In this document: piece by piece, positions 31,859-39,952 of the stretch | Numbering within the stretch: position 1 is the first letter of the stretch | Layout of the letters: the number at the start of each line of letters is the position of its first letter | DNA from: Acuticoccus kalidii | GTDB lineage: Bacteria > Pseudomonadota > Alphaproteobacteria > Rhizobiales > Amorphaceae | Direction of reading: 5' to 3' | Length of the DNA: 64,000 nucleotides | Assembly (NCBI RefSeq): GCF_021556395.1 | Contig: NZ_JAKGCS010000036.1 | Location: 124,001 to 188,000 of the forward strand | Notes under the pieces: model-generated | What the model saw: only the letters and a program-made list of their open reading frames with translations | What the model was told of the DNA's origin: nothing | Databases searched by the model: none | Position numbers and translations under genes: made by a program

Positions 31859-32827
31859 TCAAATGCGATGCTGAGCGTGATCCAGCAACCCCAGCGATGC
31901 GCCCAGCGTATCAGCAATCACCGACGCTGCATCCAGCGGATCGTATTTCCACGACTTTAGGCTCCCGTCGAACCAGCGCATGGCGCCGTGGTCAAGGAGG
32001 CCCTGGTAGAAGAGGTCGAATTTGGCTTTTCCGCCGGGAAGACGCCAGCCGTAAATCGGTTTTCCCGTGGCTGCCGCGTCACTCAGCATTGCCACCGAAT
32101 CGGCGGTCACGACGAAGGCGGTGGCGCGTTCGACGATGCCGGCATAGGCGATCGACGGATCGACGGGAGCGCAACTCGCCGGATCGGTCGGGTCGACGAA
32201 GATGTGCGCCACCGTGCGCAGTCGATCGCGCAAGATCGCGGTCTCCGCCGCGCCGGTCCGTCGCGAGGTGGAGACGAGGAGGCTCGCTTCGTGCGCCTCG
32301 GCGAAGGCGGCGAGGCGGGAGGCGAGGTCGTTGGCCTCGTCCACACCGAACGAGTGCGCCCGGCTCGCACCGCCGATGAGGACGCCGATCCGCGGCGCGG
32401 GCAAGTCGCTCACGCGGGATGCGATCCAGGCCGCGCCGCGCGCGCGCTCGTCCGCCGTGACGGCCGACGGGGCGGTCAGCGTCTCGAGGCGATGGCGGCG
32501 GCCATAGGGGATCGACGTTCCGTCGTGCAGCGGCGCCCAGACGAGATCGAATTCCTTGGGACGCCACACGACCGGTTGCAAAATTGCGACGAGAGGGCGC
32601 GGGTTCGGCCGCCGCGCGATCGCCCGGGCGGGGGCGATGCTCTGCCGTCCGGCACCGATTACGACGGCGGGACGGATCCTTTCCAGCTCTGAAAGTATTG
32701 TTAGCGTGTCGCTGCGTTCGCCGACAACGCGGACGATCGTATCGAGACCCAACCGCTGAGCGATCGCCAACGCTTGGCGCTCGTGTCCTTTCTTTCCTTT
32801 TGACGCAAGGATCAAGCAAGTCGGCAT
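31859..32827 (-). CDS. ELM1/DUF1022 family protein
   Basis: A 322-residue protein of the ELM1 (mitochondrial fission) family, which includes plant ELM1 and many alphaproteobacterial homologues. Visible markers are the LASKGKKGHERQALAIAQ start, VIGAGRQSIAPARAIAR and the C-terminal VTADSVAMLSDAAATGKPIYGW. That last stretch resembles the nucleotide-sugar-binding half of GT-B glycosyltransferases. The bacterial role is unknown. ATG 32827 is preferred over a TTG at 32842. Confidence 0.8.
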   Translation of the reverse strand: MPTCLILASKGKKGHERQALAIAQRLGLDTIVRVVGERSDTLTILSELERIRPAVVIGAGRQSIAPARAIARRPNPRPLVAILQPVVWRPKEFDLVWAPLHDGTSIPYGRRHRLETLTAPSAVTADERARGAAWIASRVSDLPAPRIGVLIGGASRAHSFGVDEANDLASRLAAFAEAHEASLLVSTSRRTGAAETAILRDRLRTVAHIFVDPTDPASCAPVDPSIAYAGIVERATAFVVTADSVAMLSDAAATGKPIYGWRLPGGKAKFDLFYQGLLDHGAMRWFDGSLKSWKYDPLDAASVIADTLGASLGLLDHAQHRI

Positions 32828-32898
32828 GGCAGGTGATATCAAATTGAATGAAAGTGTTTGCGCGAAGAGCTTGACCTACCCCGCGGGGGACACAAGTC

Positions 32899-32925
32899 CT
32901 TCATGAAGAGACCCATTCGAAATGG
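32899..32925. promoter_or_regulatory. Two short palindromes in the ELM1-lrp divergent region
   Basis: CTTCATGAAG (32899-32908) is a perfect 10-bp palindrome and CCATT-CGA-AATGG (32913-32925) an interrupted one. They lie 30-57 nt before the Lrp/AsnC start codon. Autoregulation is common in this family, so they are candidate operators. No binding evidence is available from the sequence alone. Confidence 0.35.
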
Positions 32926-32955
32926 CATTTTTGCTGAAAGTGCACCCTTCGTCCC

Positions 32956-33465
32956 ATGAAAGTTCGTCTTGATTCTGTAGACTGGAAGATCCTCGCCGCT
33001 TTGCAGGCAAACGGCCGGATCACCAATGTCGAGCTCGCCAGGCGGGCCGGCATCTCGGCGCCACCGTGCCTGAGGCGAGTGCGTGCCTTGGAACAAGGCG
33101 GCATCATCAAAGGCTATCGGACGCTGATCGATGAAAAAGAGCTCGGGTACGATCTCACCGCCTTCGCCTTTGTCGGGCTGAAGAACCAGACCGAAGCCGA
33201 GCTGTTGCGATTTGAAGAGCAAGTCCGGCAATGGTCCGTCGTGCGTGAAGCTTGGATGGTGTCGGGCGAGGTGGATTTCATCCTCTTTTGCATCACCGAC
33301 ACGCTGCGATCGTTCCAAAATTTCATCATCGAAACACTCACATCGGCCGAGAACGTGGAGAGTGTGCGCACCTCGCTCACCATCCGTCAGTCGAAGGCCG
33401 AGCCGCGCGTTCCGATGTTGAGCGAAACGGACGATGACGGAAAGGCGCAGTTCGAATCGGCATGA
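32956..33465 (+). CDS. Lrp/AsnC family transcriptional regulator
   Basis: A 169-residue regulator with an N-terminal helix-turn-helix (LDSVDWKILAALQANGRI through APPCLRRVRALEQGGIIKG, about 5-55) and a C-terminal RAM ligand-binding domain (about 70-150, AWMVSGEVDFILFC). An Lrp-type gene divergent from the trxB region is a recurrent arrangement in Rhizobiales, from general knowledge. The effector is probably an amino acid but is not predictable. Confidence 0.9.
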   Translation: MKVRLDSVDWKILAALQANGRITNVELARRAGISAPPCLRRVRALEQGGIIKGYRTLIDEKELGYDLTAFAFVGLKNQTEAELLRFEEQVRQWSVVREAWMVSGEVDFILFCITDTLRSFQNFIIETLTSAENVESVRTSLTIRQSKAEPRVPMLSETDDDGKAQFESA

Positions 33466-33554
33466 TGCGGTATCGCAAAAGTTCGCCCGCGCGCATCGAA
33501 TTCGCTTCGCGCGGGCGACGCACCGTCTGCCCGCGGGCGGGTGATCGGCACGGC

Positions 33555-34856
33555 TCAGCGTGCGCGGTCGAACAGGGGCACCACCTCGCCGGACGGCCGG
33601 CGAGGGAGCACCGTGAGCGGTCCGTTCTCGGTAAGTGACAAATTGACGCATGCGAGGTCGGCAAGCGCCCTGATCCGCCCCGACTGAAGCACCGCCTCGA
33701 ACAGCGATGCCTCGCTGCATTCGATCACGATCGAGCCCGGATGACGCCGAGCCGTGATCACGCTTCCGCCCGTCGCACGCGCCGCGACCGACAGAAGAAC
33801 GAGGCGCAGGAGATGGGCCTCGAGTTCGGGTTGGCTCGGCTCGGTGATCGGCGCGTCGTCCTCGTTGATCAAGAGAATAGCCGCATCCTTCACGAGACGG
33901 CGCACCTCCCGCACCGCCTGTTCGAGCGGCGAACCCGGTTTGGCGGGCACCGCATCGGCGGTCGCATCGGCCGGTTCGTCGTCCGCGTTCGCGGCGATGG
34001 CGGCGAAAGGAGAGGGCGCGGCGGGCGCCGGCTCGCCGGTCGCGATGCGGTGGAAGACGAGACAGCAAAGCCCCTCATCGGTGAGTGCGCCGGCCGTCAT
34101 TCGATAGGCCGCCCCATCGAGATGAACGCGCTGCGTGCTGCTCGCCCCGTCCTCCGGCAGACAGAATGCGAGCTCCATCAAATTGAGCGCCAGTCCGTGA
34201 TCGGCCGGTGTCAGCCCGTCCGGCAGCGAACGCGCGTCAGGGGCGAGGCGGCGGAAGGCGGCATTGGCGACGGCGATCGTCCCGTTCGGCTCGACGAGCG
34301 CGATCGGGTCGGGGTTCGCATCGAGGAGGGCGGCGAACGCGCCGAGCGGCTGGGCGGGCGCGTTCGGCACCGCGCCAAAGGTCTCGCCGGTCGGCTGGAC
34401 GGTGATCATCATGGCCCGGCCGAGCGACCAGTCGGTCGTCGCCATCGTGACCTTGGCGCGGAAGCTGGTGCCTTTCGCGGTCGACATGAGCATGACGCCG
34501 TCGGCGCCGGGCTCCGACCCGTCGAACAGGGTGCCGAGCCCGCCCGCCGCTTCGAGGATATTGCAGGAGCTGTATCCGAAGAGGGCGATCGCGGCGCGAT
34601 TCATAAAAGCGAGGCTGTCGCGCGTCACCACCAGGATGGCGACGGGAATGCGGTCGAGCAGGGTCGCGGCGCGGGGATCGGCGGGGGCGACGTCGAGAGT
34701 CGAACCCGCGCGCGGCGCGGCGATCGCAGCGTCATCGATCTGCGGCACCATGTCACCGGCGAAGCGGACGCCCAGGGATTTCGCGATATAGCGATAGGCG
34801 TCGGCCTCCGGCTTGGTGAGCCGGTCGATGTCGATATGGGCCTCGCGTCCCTCCAT
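33555..34856 (-). CDS. PAS-domain protein without a recognisable output domain
   Basis: A 433-residue protein. A PAS domain at about 65-175 (LLDRIPVAILVVTRDSLAFMN, ALFGYSS) is followed by a second PAS-like region (about 190-290, LLDANPDPIALVEPNGTI). The C-terminal third resembles the front of a histidine-kinase module, but no phospho-His H-box or ATP-binding N, G1 or G2 boxes are evident. It may therefore be a degenerate sensor or an adaptor for a two-component pathway. ATG 34856 is preferred to a TTG at 34892. It is divergent from the phasin gene. The function is unknown. Confidence 0.7.
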   Translation of the reverse strand: MEGREAHIDIDRLTKPEADAYRYIAKSLGVRFAGDMVPQIDDAAIAAPRAGSTLDVAPADPRAATLLDRIPVAILVVTRDSLAFMNRAAIALFGYSSCNILEAAGGLGTLFDGSEPGADGVMLMSTAKGTSFRAKVTMATTDWSLGRAMMITVQPTGETFGAVPNAPAQPLGAFAALLDANPDPIALVEPNGTIAVANAAFRRLAPDARSLPDGLTPADHGLALNLMELAFCLPEDGASSTQRVHLDGAAYRMTAGALTDEGLCCLVFHRIATGEPAPAAPSPFAAIAANADDEPADATADAVPAKPGSPLEQAVREVRRLVKDAAILLINEDDAPITEPSQPELEAHLLRLVLLSVAARATGGSVITARRHPGSIVIECSEASLFEAVLQSGRIRALADLACVNLSLTENGPLTVLPRRPSGEVVPLFDRAR

Positions 34857-34985
34857 GGATGCCCCTTTCGTGCCCCCTTTAGTGATAGCCAAGTTGTGAT
34901 CCAGTGCGCAAACTATGCTTCGATTGCGTTAAGACGGCACGAGTCCGGTCTCCTCATCGAAATGTGCGGTTGCAAAAGAAAAATG

Positions 34986-35013
34986 TTGCAGTGCACAAAA
35001 GAGCGATTATGTT
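34986..35013 (+). promoter_or_regulatory. Candidate sigma70 promoter of the phasin gene
   Basis: TTGCAG (34986-34991), a 16-nt spacer and TATGTT (35008-35013) lie in a locally AT-rich part of the divergent region, about 75 nt before the phasin ATG. The overlapping TTGCAGTGCA and an upstream GGTTGCA could be contacted by a PhaR-type regulator, but no exact known box is present. Confidence 0.4.
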
Positions 35014-35090
35014 GAGCTCACCGCGCCATTAGGACGCGGCCGCGAACGCCACGGAAGTGGCGGCGCCACAATCCGTGGAAGGAGGGTCAC

Positions 35091-35588
35091 ATGTCGACGA
35101 ATGAGAACCTACCGAACACTGATGCGGTGGTTAATCAGACCTTCGAGGCCGCTCATAAGGCGACCGAAGAGTTTGCGTCCGTATTGCCGGGTTCGGACGC
35201 CACCAATATGGTCCGCGAGATCGCCGTTCACGGCATCACGTCGGCCCGTCAGTTTTACGAAACCGCCCGCAATGCAGCAGAGGATGCGACGGATATGATG
35301 GAAGACACCTACGAACACGCCCGTAAGTCCTTTACGGAAATGAACCTCAAGCTCATCGACCAGGCTCAGGCCAACACGGACCGCGTGTTCGCGTTCGCCA
35401 AAGAGGTCGCGGGTGCGAAGACCGTGTCCGAGGCGGTTGAACTGCAGACGAAGTTCGCCCGCGAGCAGTTCGAGGCGTTCGCCGCCCAGGCGCGCGAGCT
35501 CCAGGAAACCGCTCAGAAGCTCGCCGGCGAGACCGCCGGTCCGATGAAGGACGCTTGGGAAAAGGCGACCAACAAGTTCAACTCGTAA
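35091..35588 (+). CDS. Phasin family protein
   Basis: A 165-residue, highly helical amphipathic protein with the phasin core (AREQFEAFAAQARELQETAQKL region) and no signal peptide or membrane span. Phasins coat polyhydroxyalkanoate granules, so the organism probably stores PHA. The start has a strong AAGGAGGG with good spacing. No pha synthesis genes are in the window. Some Rhizobiales phasins act in stress rather than storage, so the granule role is inference. Confidence 0.9.
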   Translation: MSTNENLPNTDAVVNQTFEAAHKATEEFASVLPGSDATNMVREIAVHGITSARQFYETARNAAEDATDMMEDTYEHARKSFTEMNLKLIDQAQANTDRVFAFAKEVAGAKTVSEAVELQTKFAREQFEAFAAQARELQETAQKLAGETAGPMKDAWEKATNKFNS

Positions 35589-35600
35589 CACACGCGGATG

Positions 35601-35621
35601 CTCGCCCTCGACGGGCGAGCC
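35601..35621 (+). repeat. Hairpin after the phasin stop
   Basis: A perfect 8-bp stem GCTCGCCC/GGGCGAGC with a 5-nt loop lies 12 nt after the phasin stop codon. There is no T-tract. It may protect the phasin mRNA 3' end. Confidence 0.6.
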
Positions 35622-35699
35622 GTCCCGATTTCGCCAGCCTGGCTGCGACCCCCCGCTCTCGATCGGCTTCATTCAGTCATCGTGGACCGGCCCGCGCCG

Positions 35700-35826
35700 T
35701 CGCGGTGCGTTCACCTCGCATACAGGTGAAACCCCGCAACTGGTGAACAGGAGGGGGCGGTCTTGTGGATGCGTCCCGCCCCTTCTATCAGAAAGGCGTG
35801 CCGGCTCTTCCCGGCGCGCTTTTTTT
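35700..35826 (+). ncRNA. Structured intergenic element, possible small RNA or long 3' UTR
   Basis: The region contains a perfect 7-bp inverted repeat TTCACCT/AGGTGAA (35710-35730) and a 7-bp stem GGGGCGG/CCGCCCC (35754-35760 with 35776-35782). It ends in an intrinsic terminator. It lies more than 110 nt after the phasin stop and just before tRNA-His. It may be a separate small RNA or the end of the phasin transcript. No known family is recognised. Confidence 0.35.
35796..35826 (+). terminator. Intrinsic terminator upstream of tRNA-His
   Basis: A 9-bp GC stem (GCGTGCCGG at 35796-35804, CCGGCGCGC at 35811-35819, one G-T pair), loop CTCTTC, then seven T. It ends the phasin transcript or a small RNA before the tRNA gene. 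Confidence 0.85.
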
Positions 35827-35862
35827 GTGCCAAGAGGCACGTCACGCGATCGATGCGTCCGG

Positions 35863-35939
35863 GCCGACGTAGCTCAGCTGGTTAGAGCGCTGGATTGTGG
35901 ATCCAGAGGTCCCTGGTTCGAACCCAGGCGTCGGTACCA
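35863..35939 (+). tRNA. tRNA-His (anticodon GTG)
   Basis: A 77-nt cloverleaf with encoded CCA. Acceptor strand GCCGACG pairs with CGTCGGT, so position 1-72 is G-U. The anticodon stem is CTGGA/TCCAG with loop TTGTGGA (anticodon GTG), and the T arm is CCTGG-TTCGAAC-CCAGG. The discriminator is A73, not the usual C73, and there is no C73 for a G-1 to pair with. This matches the known loss of the G-1 identity element in a large clade of Alphaproteobacteria. Confidence 0.97.
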
Positions 35940-36326
35940 TTCCGACATCCGATTCCCCGTCAAATTCCGAGATCATCCGTGAACGCGCCGGTCGGCGCGC
36001 GACGATCCGTGCGGAACGCCTTCCGCCGCGCCGAAAAGCACGCTAGGGCAGACGCCTCACGTCCGCCCGCCGCGCGGCTCGGCTTGTCCCACAACGCCAC
36101 CTGCACGACGGGCTCATGCATGAGAACGACGCGCTGTCCGCCGGGTCCGACCGTTTTTCGTGGGCCGGAACGCGCGCTGGAGCCTCCCGCGCTCGATCGG
36201 GCGCGGACAAGATGCTCTATATGTCCGATGTCGAGCAGCGATCCCCCGCGATCGATTCCAATCGCGCGGTGGCTGCTCTAGTCTCGAATCAAGAATGAGG
36301 CTGGAAGCACCGGCCGAGGAGGGCCC
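35940..36326. other. Intergenic stretch between tRNA-His and the lldD-like gene
   Basis: No gene is supported here. Arg/Ala-rich open frames on both strands look like GC-rich noise. No clear att-site-like duplication of the tRNA 3' end was seen, so there is no sign of an integrated element at this tRNA. The promoter of the lldD-like gene must lie here; GAGGAGGG just before its GTG is the ribosome-binding site. Confidence 0.55.
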
Positions 36327-37532
36327 GTGGCACACTATTTGACGATCGAAGATTTGCGCGTTCGCCACCACCGCCGCGCGCCCAAAATGTTCTACGACTA
36401 TGCGGACTCCGGCTCCTACACGCAGGGCACCTACACGGAGAACGAGCGGGCATTCGCCGGGATCAAGCTGCGCCAGCGCGTCGCCCGCAACATCGACAGT
36501 CGCGACCTTTCGGGCACCATTCTCGGCAAACCGGCGACGCTGCCGCTCTATCTCGCCCCCGTCGGGATGACGGGAATGCAGTATCCGGACGGCGAGATCC
36601 TCGCCGCTCGCGCGGCCGAGAAATTCGGCGTTCCCTTCACGCTCTCGACGATGAGCATCTGCTCCATCGAGGACGTCGCGGCGAACACCACCAAGCCGTT
36701 CTGGTATCAGCTCTACGTGATGCGCGATCGCGGCTTCGTCGCCGACATGATCGCCCGCGCGAAGGCGGCCGGCTGCAGCGCGCTCGTCCTGACGCTCGAC
36801 CTTCAGATCCTCGGCCAGCGCCATAACGACCTGCGCAACGGGCTCACCGCTCCGCCGAAGATGACCCCGAAGGTCATCGCCGATTTGGTGCGCCATCCGG
36901 CCTGGTGCCTCGGTATGCTCGGCACCAAGCGGCGCACCTTCGGCAATATCGTGGGCCATGCGTCGGGCGTCACGTCAATGTCCTCGCTGATGGAGTGGAC
37001 CGCCTCGCAGTTCGACCCCACGCTCGACTGGTCGTCGGTCGAATGGATCAAGTCGCAATGGGACGGACCGCTGATCCTCAAGGGGATCGGCGATGTGGAG
37101 GACGCGAAGATCGCCGTGCAGACCGGCGCGGACGCGATCACCGTGTCGAACCATGGCGGCCGCCAGCTCGACGGTGCGCCGGCCTCGATCCACATGCTGC
37201 CGCAGATCGCCGAAGCCGTCGGCGACAAGATCGAGATCCATTTCGACGGCGGGATCCGCTCGGGTCAGGATGTCTTGAAGGCACTCGCCCTCGGCGCCGA
37301 CGTCGCCTCGATCGGGCGGGCCTATATTTACGGGCTCGGCGCGATGGGCGAGGCGGGCGTGACGCGCGCGCTCGAGATCATCAAGAAAGAGATGGACATC
37401 ACCATGGCGCTCTGCGGTGAGACCAAGCTGTCCGACATCGGGCCGAACAATATTTGGGGCGGTGTCCCGCGTCCGGTGCCGTTGACGAGCGATCCGGAGC
37501 GCGTGCCGCTCGAGGCGATCGGCGCGGCCTGA
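36327..37532 (+). CDS. lldD: FMN-dependent alpha-hydroxy-acid (L-lactate) dehydrogenase
   Basis: A 401-residue FMN TIM barrel of the L-lactate dehydrogenase (cytochrome)/glycolate oxidase family. The N-terminal FYDYADSGSYTQGTYTEN, the FMN-binding LAPVGMTGM, and the active-site VSNHGGRQLDGAP (catalytic His and Arg) are conserved. FDGGIRSGQDVLKALALGA binds the phosphate. It oxidises an L-2-hydroxy acid, most likely L-lactate, and feeds electrons to the respiratory chain. The GTG start has GAGGAGGG four bases upstream. A strong terminator follows. Another hydroxy acid as substrate is possible. Confidence 0.88.
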   Translation: MAHYLTIEDLRVRHHRRAPKMFYDYADSGSYTQGTYTENERAFAGIKLRQRVARNIDSRDLSGTILGKPATLPLYLAPVGMTGMQYPDGEILAARAAEKFGVPFTLSTMSICSIEDVAANTTKPFWYQLYVMRDRGFVADMIARAKAAGCSALVLTLDLQILGQRHNDLRNGLTAPPKMTPKVIADLVRHPAWCLGMLGTKRRTFGNIVGHASGVTSMSSLMEWTASQFDPTLDWSSVEWIKSQWDGPLILKGIGDVEDAKIAVQTGADAITVSNHGGRQLDGAPASIHMLPQIAEAVGDKIEIHFDGGIRSGQDVLKALALGADVASIGRAYIYGLGAMGEAGVTRALEIIKKEMDITMALCGETKLSDIGPNNIWGGVPRPVPLTSDPERVPLEAIGAA

Positions 37533-37565
37533 GGCCGCCGGCCCCCCAAGCGCCCGCCGAATGCG

Positions 37566-37594
37566 AAGCGCCGCCTCACGGGCGGCGCTTTTTT
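37566..37594 (+). terminator. Intrinsic terminator after lldD
   Basis: A perfect 10-bp stem (AAGCGCCGCC at 37566-37575, GGCGGCGCTT at 37581-37590) with loop TCACG is followed by more T. It lies 33 nt after the stop codon. Confidence 0.9.
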
Positions 37595-37598
37595 CGTG

Positions 37599-38144
37599 TC
37601 AGTCGACCTCTTCGCGGGGATAGACGCCCCACAGGAGGCTCTGCGGAACCTGCCCCCGCCAGCCGCGGCCCGAAATTTCACACCACGAGCCGTCGCAGCG
37701 ATTGACGTTGCCGAGCACATAGGGCTCCAGATAGGCCGTCGGACGCGCCGCCTGCTTGGCCTCGGCCCGCAGCGGCACATTCTCGTTCTGGCTCCAGGGG
37801 CTCACGAGGACAGTCCGCCGACCCGACAGGAGCGACTGATGCACCCATCCTTCGTCGCCTTCCGCATCCCTCACCTGACGCCAATTGCCGAATTCGCGGA
37901 TGACCTCCACGGGCAGCCCCGATTTGGTGTACGTCCAGACAACCTTGTGGTTGAAGGATGGCCCGATCCGCACGTTCACCTCGGAGGAGGAGAGGCTCAC
38001 GAAACGCGGCAACGGCAAACCGCTCGCCCCCCGCTCCAGCGCATCGGCCGCATAAGACGGCGCCGCCAGCGGCAGGAGCGCGACGGCACCGGCGAAAAGC
38101 ATGGCGAACAGGAATGGTACGCCACGAAACCCGATCCGTTTCAT
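37599..38144 (-). CDS. Periplasmic bacterial SH3-domain protein
   Basis: A 181-residue protein with a Sec signal peptide (about 1-32, ending PSYA) and two SH3-like repeats. SLSSSEVNVRIGPSFNHKVVW opens the first and NWRQVRDAEGDEGWVHQSLL closes it; LEPYVLGNVNRCDGSWCEI begins the last part. Such domains usually bind peptidoglycan or neighbouring proteins in the envelope. Two cysteines at the end (CDGSWC) could form a disulfide. ATG 38144 has GAGGAAA five bases upstream. It is divergent from the dehydrogenase gene. Confidence 0.85.
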   Translation of the reverse strand: MKRIGFRGVPFLFAMLFAGAVALLPLAAPSYAADALERGASGLPLPRFVSLSSSEVNVRIGPSFNHKVVWTYTKSGLPVEVIREFGNWRQVRDAEGDEGWVHQSLLSGRRTVLVSPWSQNENVPLRAEAKQAARPTAYLEPYVLGNVNRCDGSWCEISGRGWRGQVPQSLLWGVYPREEVD

Positions 38145-38243
38145 ATTTTCCTCAGCTTGAAGAGGGTCACAAGCTGCCACGCCCGGGTTGCACGATCGTT
38201 ACCGATCTGCGAACCACGCGCGGCCGGTCGTTAGGGGATCGCC

Positions 38244-39254
38244 ATGGGTGACACCGTCATCGTCACGCGCCGCCTGCCGGATACGGTCGAGGAGCGGATG
38301 CGCGAGCTTTTCGACGTGCGGCTCAATGAAAGCGACCGACCCTTCACGCAAGCCGAACTCGTCCAGGCCGTGCGGGAGGCGAAGGTCCTCGTCCCCACCA
38401 TCACCGACAGGCTCGATGCCGGGGTGATCGGTCAGGCCGGCCCGAATCTCGGCCTCATCGCCAATTATGGAAACGGGACCGACCATATCGACATCGAGGC
38501 TGCGGTCGGACGTCGCATCGCCGTCTCCAACACGCCCGCGGTTCTCACCGAGGACACCGCCGACATGACGATGGCGCTGATGCTCGCATTGCCGCGCCGG
38601 CTCGTCGAAGGCGTCCGGGCGATCGAGGAGGATCGGTTTCCGGGCTGGTCGCCGACTTGGATGCTCGGCCATCGCGTCGCGGGAAAACGCCTCGGAATCG
38701 TTGGGCTTGGGCGGATCGGCGCGGCGGTCGCGCGCCGGGCGCGCGCCTTCGGCATGGCGGTGCATTATCACAATCGCCAGCCGGCCGCCCAAAGCGTCGT
38801 CGAGCCGCTCGGCGCGACCTATTGGCAAAGCCTCGACCAGATGCTCGCGCGTATGGATTTTGTCTCGATCCATTGCCCGCACACGCCTGCAACCTATCAT
38901 CTCTTGTCGGCGCGCCGTCTCGCGCTGATGCGGCCGGAGTGCATTCTCATCAATCTCGCCCGCGGCGAGATCGTCGACGAGGAGGCGCTCATCCATCGGC
39001 TCGAAACCGGCGGCCTCGCGGGCGCCGCACTCGACGTGTACGAGCGCGAGCCGGCGGTCGATCAACGTCTCCTGGCGCTCGCGCGGGCGGGGCGGGCTCT
39101 GCTTGTCCCTCACATGGGATCGGCGACGATCGAGGGACGGATCGACATGGGAGAAAAGGTTATCGTGAACATCCGCACCTTTTTCGACGGGCATCGCCCG
39201 CCGGACCTTGTGTTATCCCACATGGGTGGCGTTCACCGAACTCTCATGCTTTGA
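38244..39254 (+). CDS. D-isomer 2-hydroxyacid dehydrogenase, glyoxylate reductase-like
   Basis: A 336-residue NAD(P)-dependent enzyme of the glyoxylate/hydroxypyruvate reductase group. The substrate-domain NYGNGTDHIDIEAA, the Rossmann loop GIVGLGRIGAAVARRA, the catalytic Arg in INLARGEIVDEEAL, the Glu in DVYEREP, and the active-site His in VPHMGSAT are visible. It reduces a 2-oxo acid to a D-2-hydroxy acid. The gene is about 700 nt from lldD but in a separate transcription unit. Confidence 0.9.
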   Translation: MGDTVIVTRRLPDTVEERMRELFDVRLNESDRPFTQAELVQAVREAKVLVPTITDRLDAGVIGQAGPNLGLIANYGNGTDHIDIEAAVGRRIAVSNTPAVLTEDTADMTMALMLALPRRLVEGVRAIEEDRFPGWSPTWMLGHRVAGKRLGIVGLGRIGAAVARRARAFGMAVHYHNRQPAAQSVVEPLGATYWQSLDQMLARMDFVSIHCPHTPATYHLLSARRLALMRPECILINLARGEIVDEEALIHRLETGGLAGAALDVYEREPAVDQRLLALARAGRALLVPHMGSATIEGRIDMGEKVIVNIRTFFDGHRPPDLVLSHMGGVHRTLML

Positions 39255-39322
39255 CGGGCACGAGTTTTTGTGTCCGAACCACTCGCCTCTAGTCTTGCGC
39301 TCCTTCTGAGAGGAAACCGCCC

Positions 39323-39865
39323 ATGATTGCGACCGTCACGATCCGCCACGTCCGTGATGTGGCGTTTGTCAGCATCCTGACGCTCGCCCTTGCCGGCTGC
39401 TTTTCGTCCGGGCAACGCGCGCCCGCGCCGATCCAAGCGGCTCCGTCCGCGCCGGTGCGAAGCGCCGAGCTCGCGCCGCCGCCGCAGCCGCAGGTTCCCG
39501 AAGCCCCGGTCGCCGAGCAGCCGCTGCCGGAAGAGCAGGAGCAGACACAGGTCGCCTCGGCGCCCGCGTCGTCCTCCGTCTCGGTCGGGCGGACGGATCT
39601 CCTCGGTGGCTGGACGCTGTCCTCGGCTGGGGAAACGTGCCAGCTCTTCATGTCGTTGACGACGTGGACCGGCGGCTATCGCGCCTCGACGCGCGGTTGC
39701 TCCTCGCAGCAGCTCTCCGGCATCAGCGCCTGGGATCTCAGCGGCAACACCGTCACGCTGAAGAGCGGCGACGGCGCGACCACGGTCGCGACGCTGTCGG
39801 CGACGCAGCCGCAGCAATTCTCCGGCACGACCTCCGGCGGTTCGGGCATCACCGTTTCCCGCTGA
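39323..39865 (+). CDS. Omp19-like lipoprotein with AprI/Inh protease-inhibitor domain
   Basis: A 180-residue lipoprotein. The lipobox LALAGC places the acylated Cys at position 26. A Pro/Ala/Glu-rich linker (about 30-85) leads to a C-terminal AprI/Inh-type beta-barrel (about 93-180) with LGGWTLSSAGETCQLF and TRGCSSQQLSG supplying a conserved Cys pair. The layout and C-terminus (FSGTTSGGSGITVSR) resemble Brucella Omp19, an outer-membrane lipoprotein reported to inhibit proteases. GAGAGGAAAC precedes the ATG. Inhibitory activity here is inference. Confidence 0.83.
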   Translation: MIATVTIRHVRDVAFVSILTLALAGCFSSGQRAPAPIQAAPSAPVRSAELAPPPQPQVPEAPVAEQPLPEEQEQTQVASAPASSSVSVGRTDLLGGWTLSSAGETCQLFMSLTTWTGGYRASTRGCSSQQLSGISAWDLSGNTVTLKSGDGATTVATLSATQPQQFSGTTSGGSGITVSR

Positions 39866-39885
39866 CGGACCGCACCCGCGACGAT

Positions 39886-39910
39886 CGGAGCCCGTATTAA
39901 TCGGGCTCCG
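39886..39910 (+). repeat. Hairpin after the Omp19-like gene
   Basis: A perfect 9-bp stem (CGGAGCCCG at 39886-39894, CGGGCTCCG at 39902-39910) with loop TATTAAT. It lies 20 nt after the lipoprotein stop and 43 nt before the next ATG. There is no T-tract after it. Confidence 0.6.
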
Positions 39911-39952
39911 ACGGCCGGGACGGACCCGGCGAAGCGACCAACGAGGCACGAC

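Noticed and set aside
35743-35982. A 79-codon frame reading through tRNA-His (AQLVRALDCGSRGPWFEPRR)
   Set aside because: This peptide is the well-known false translation of a tRNA gene. The tRNA is certain and the frame has no independent support.
35863-36326. Genomic island inserted at tRNA-His
   Set aside because: No integrase gene and no duplicated tRNA 3' end were seen downstream; the following genes are ordinary chromosomal ones.
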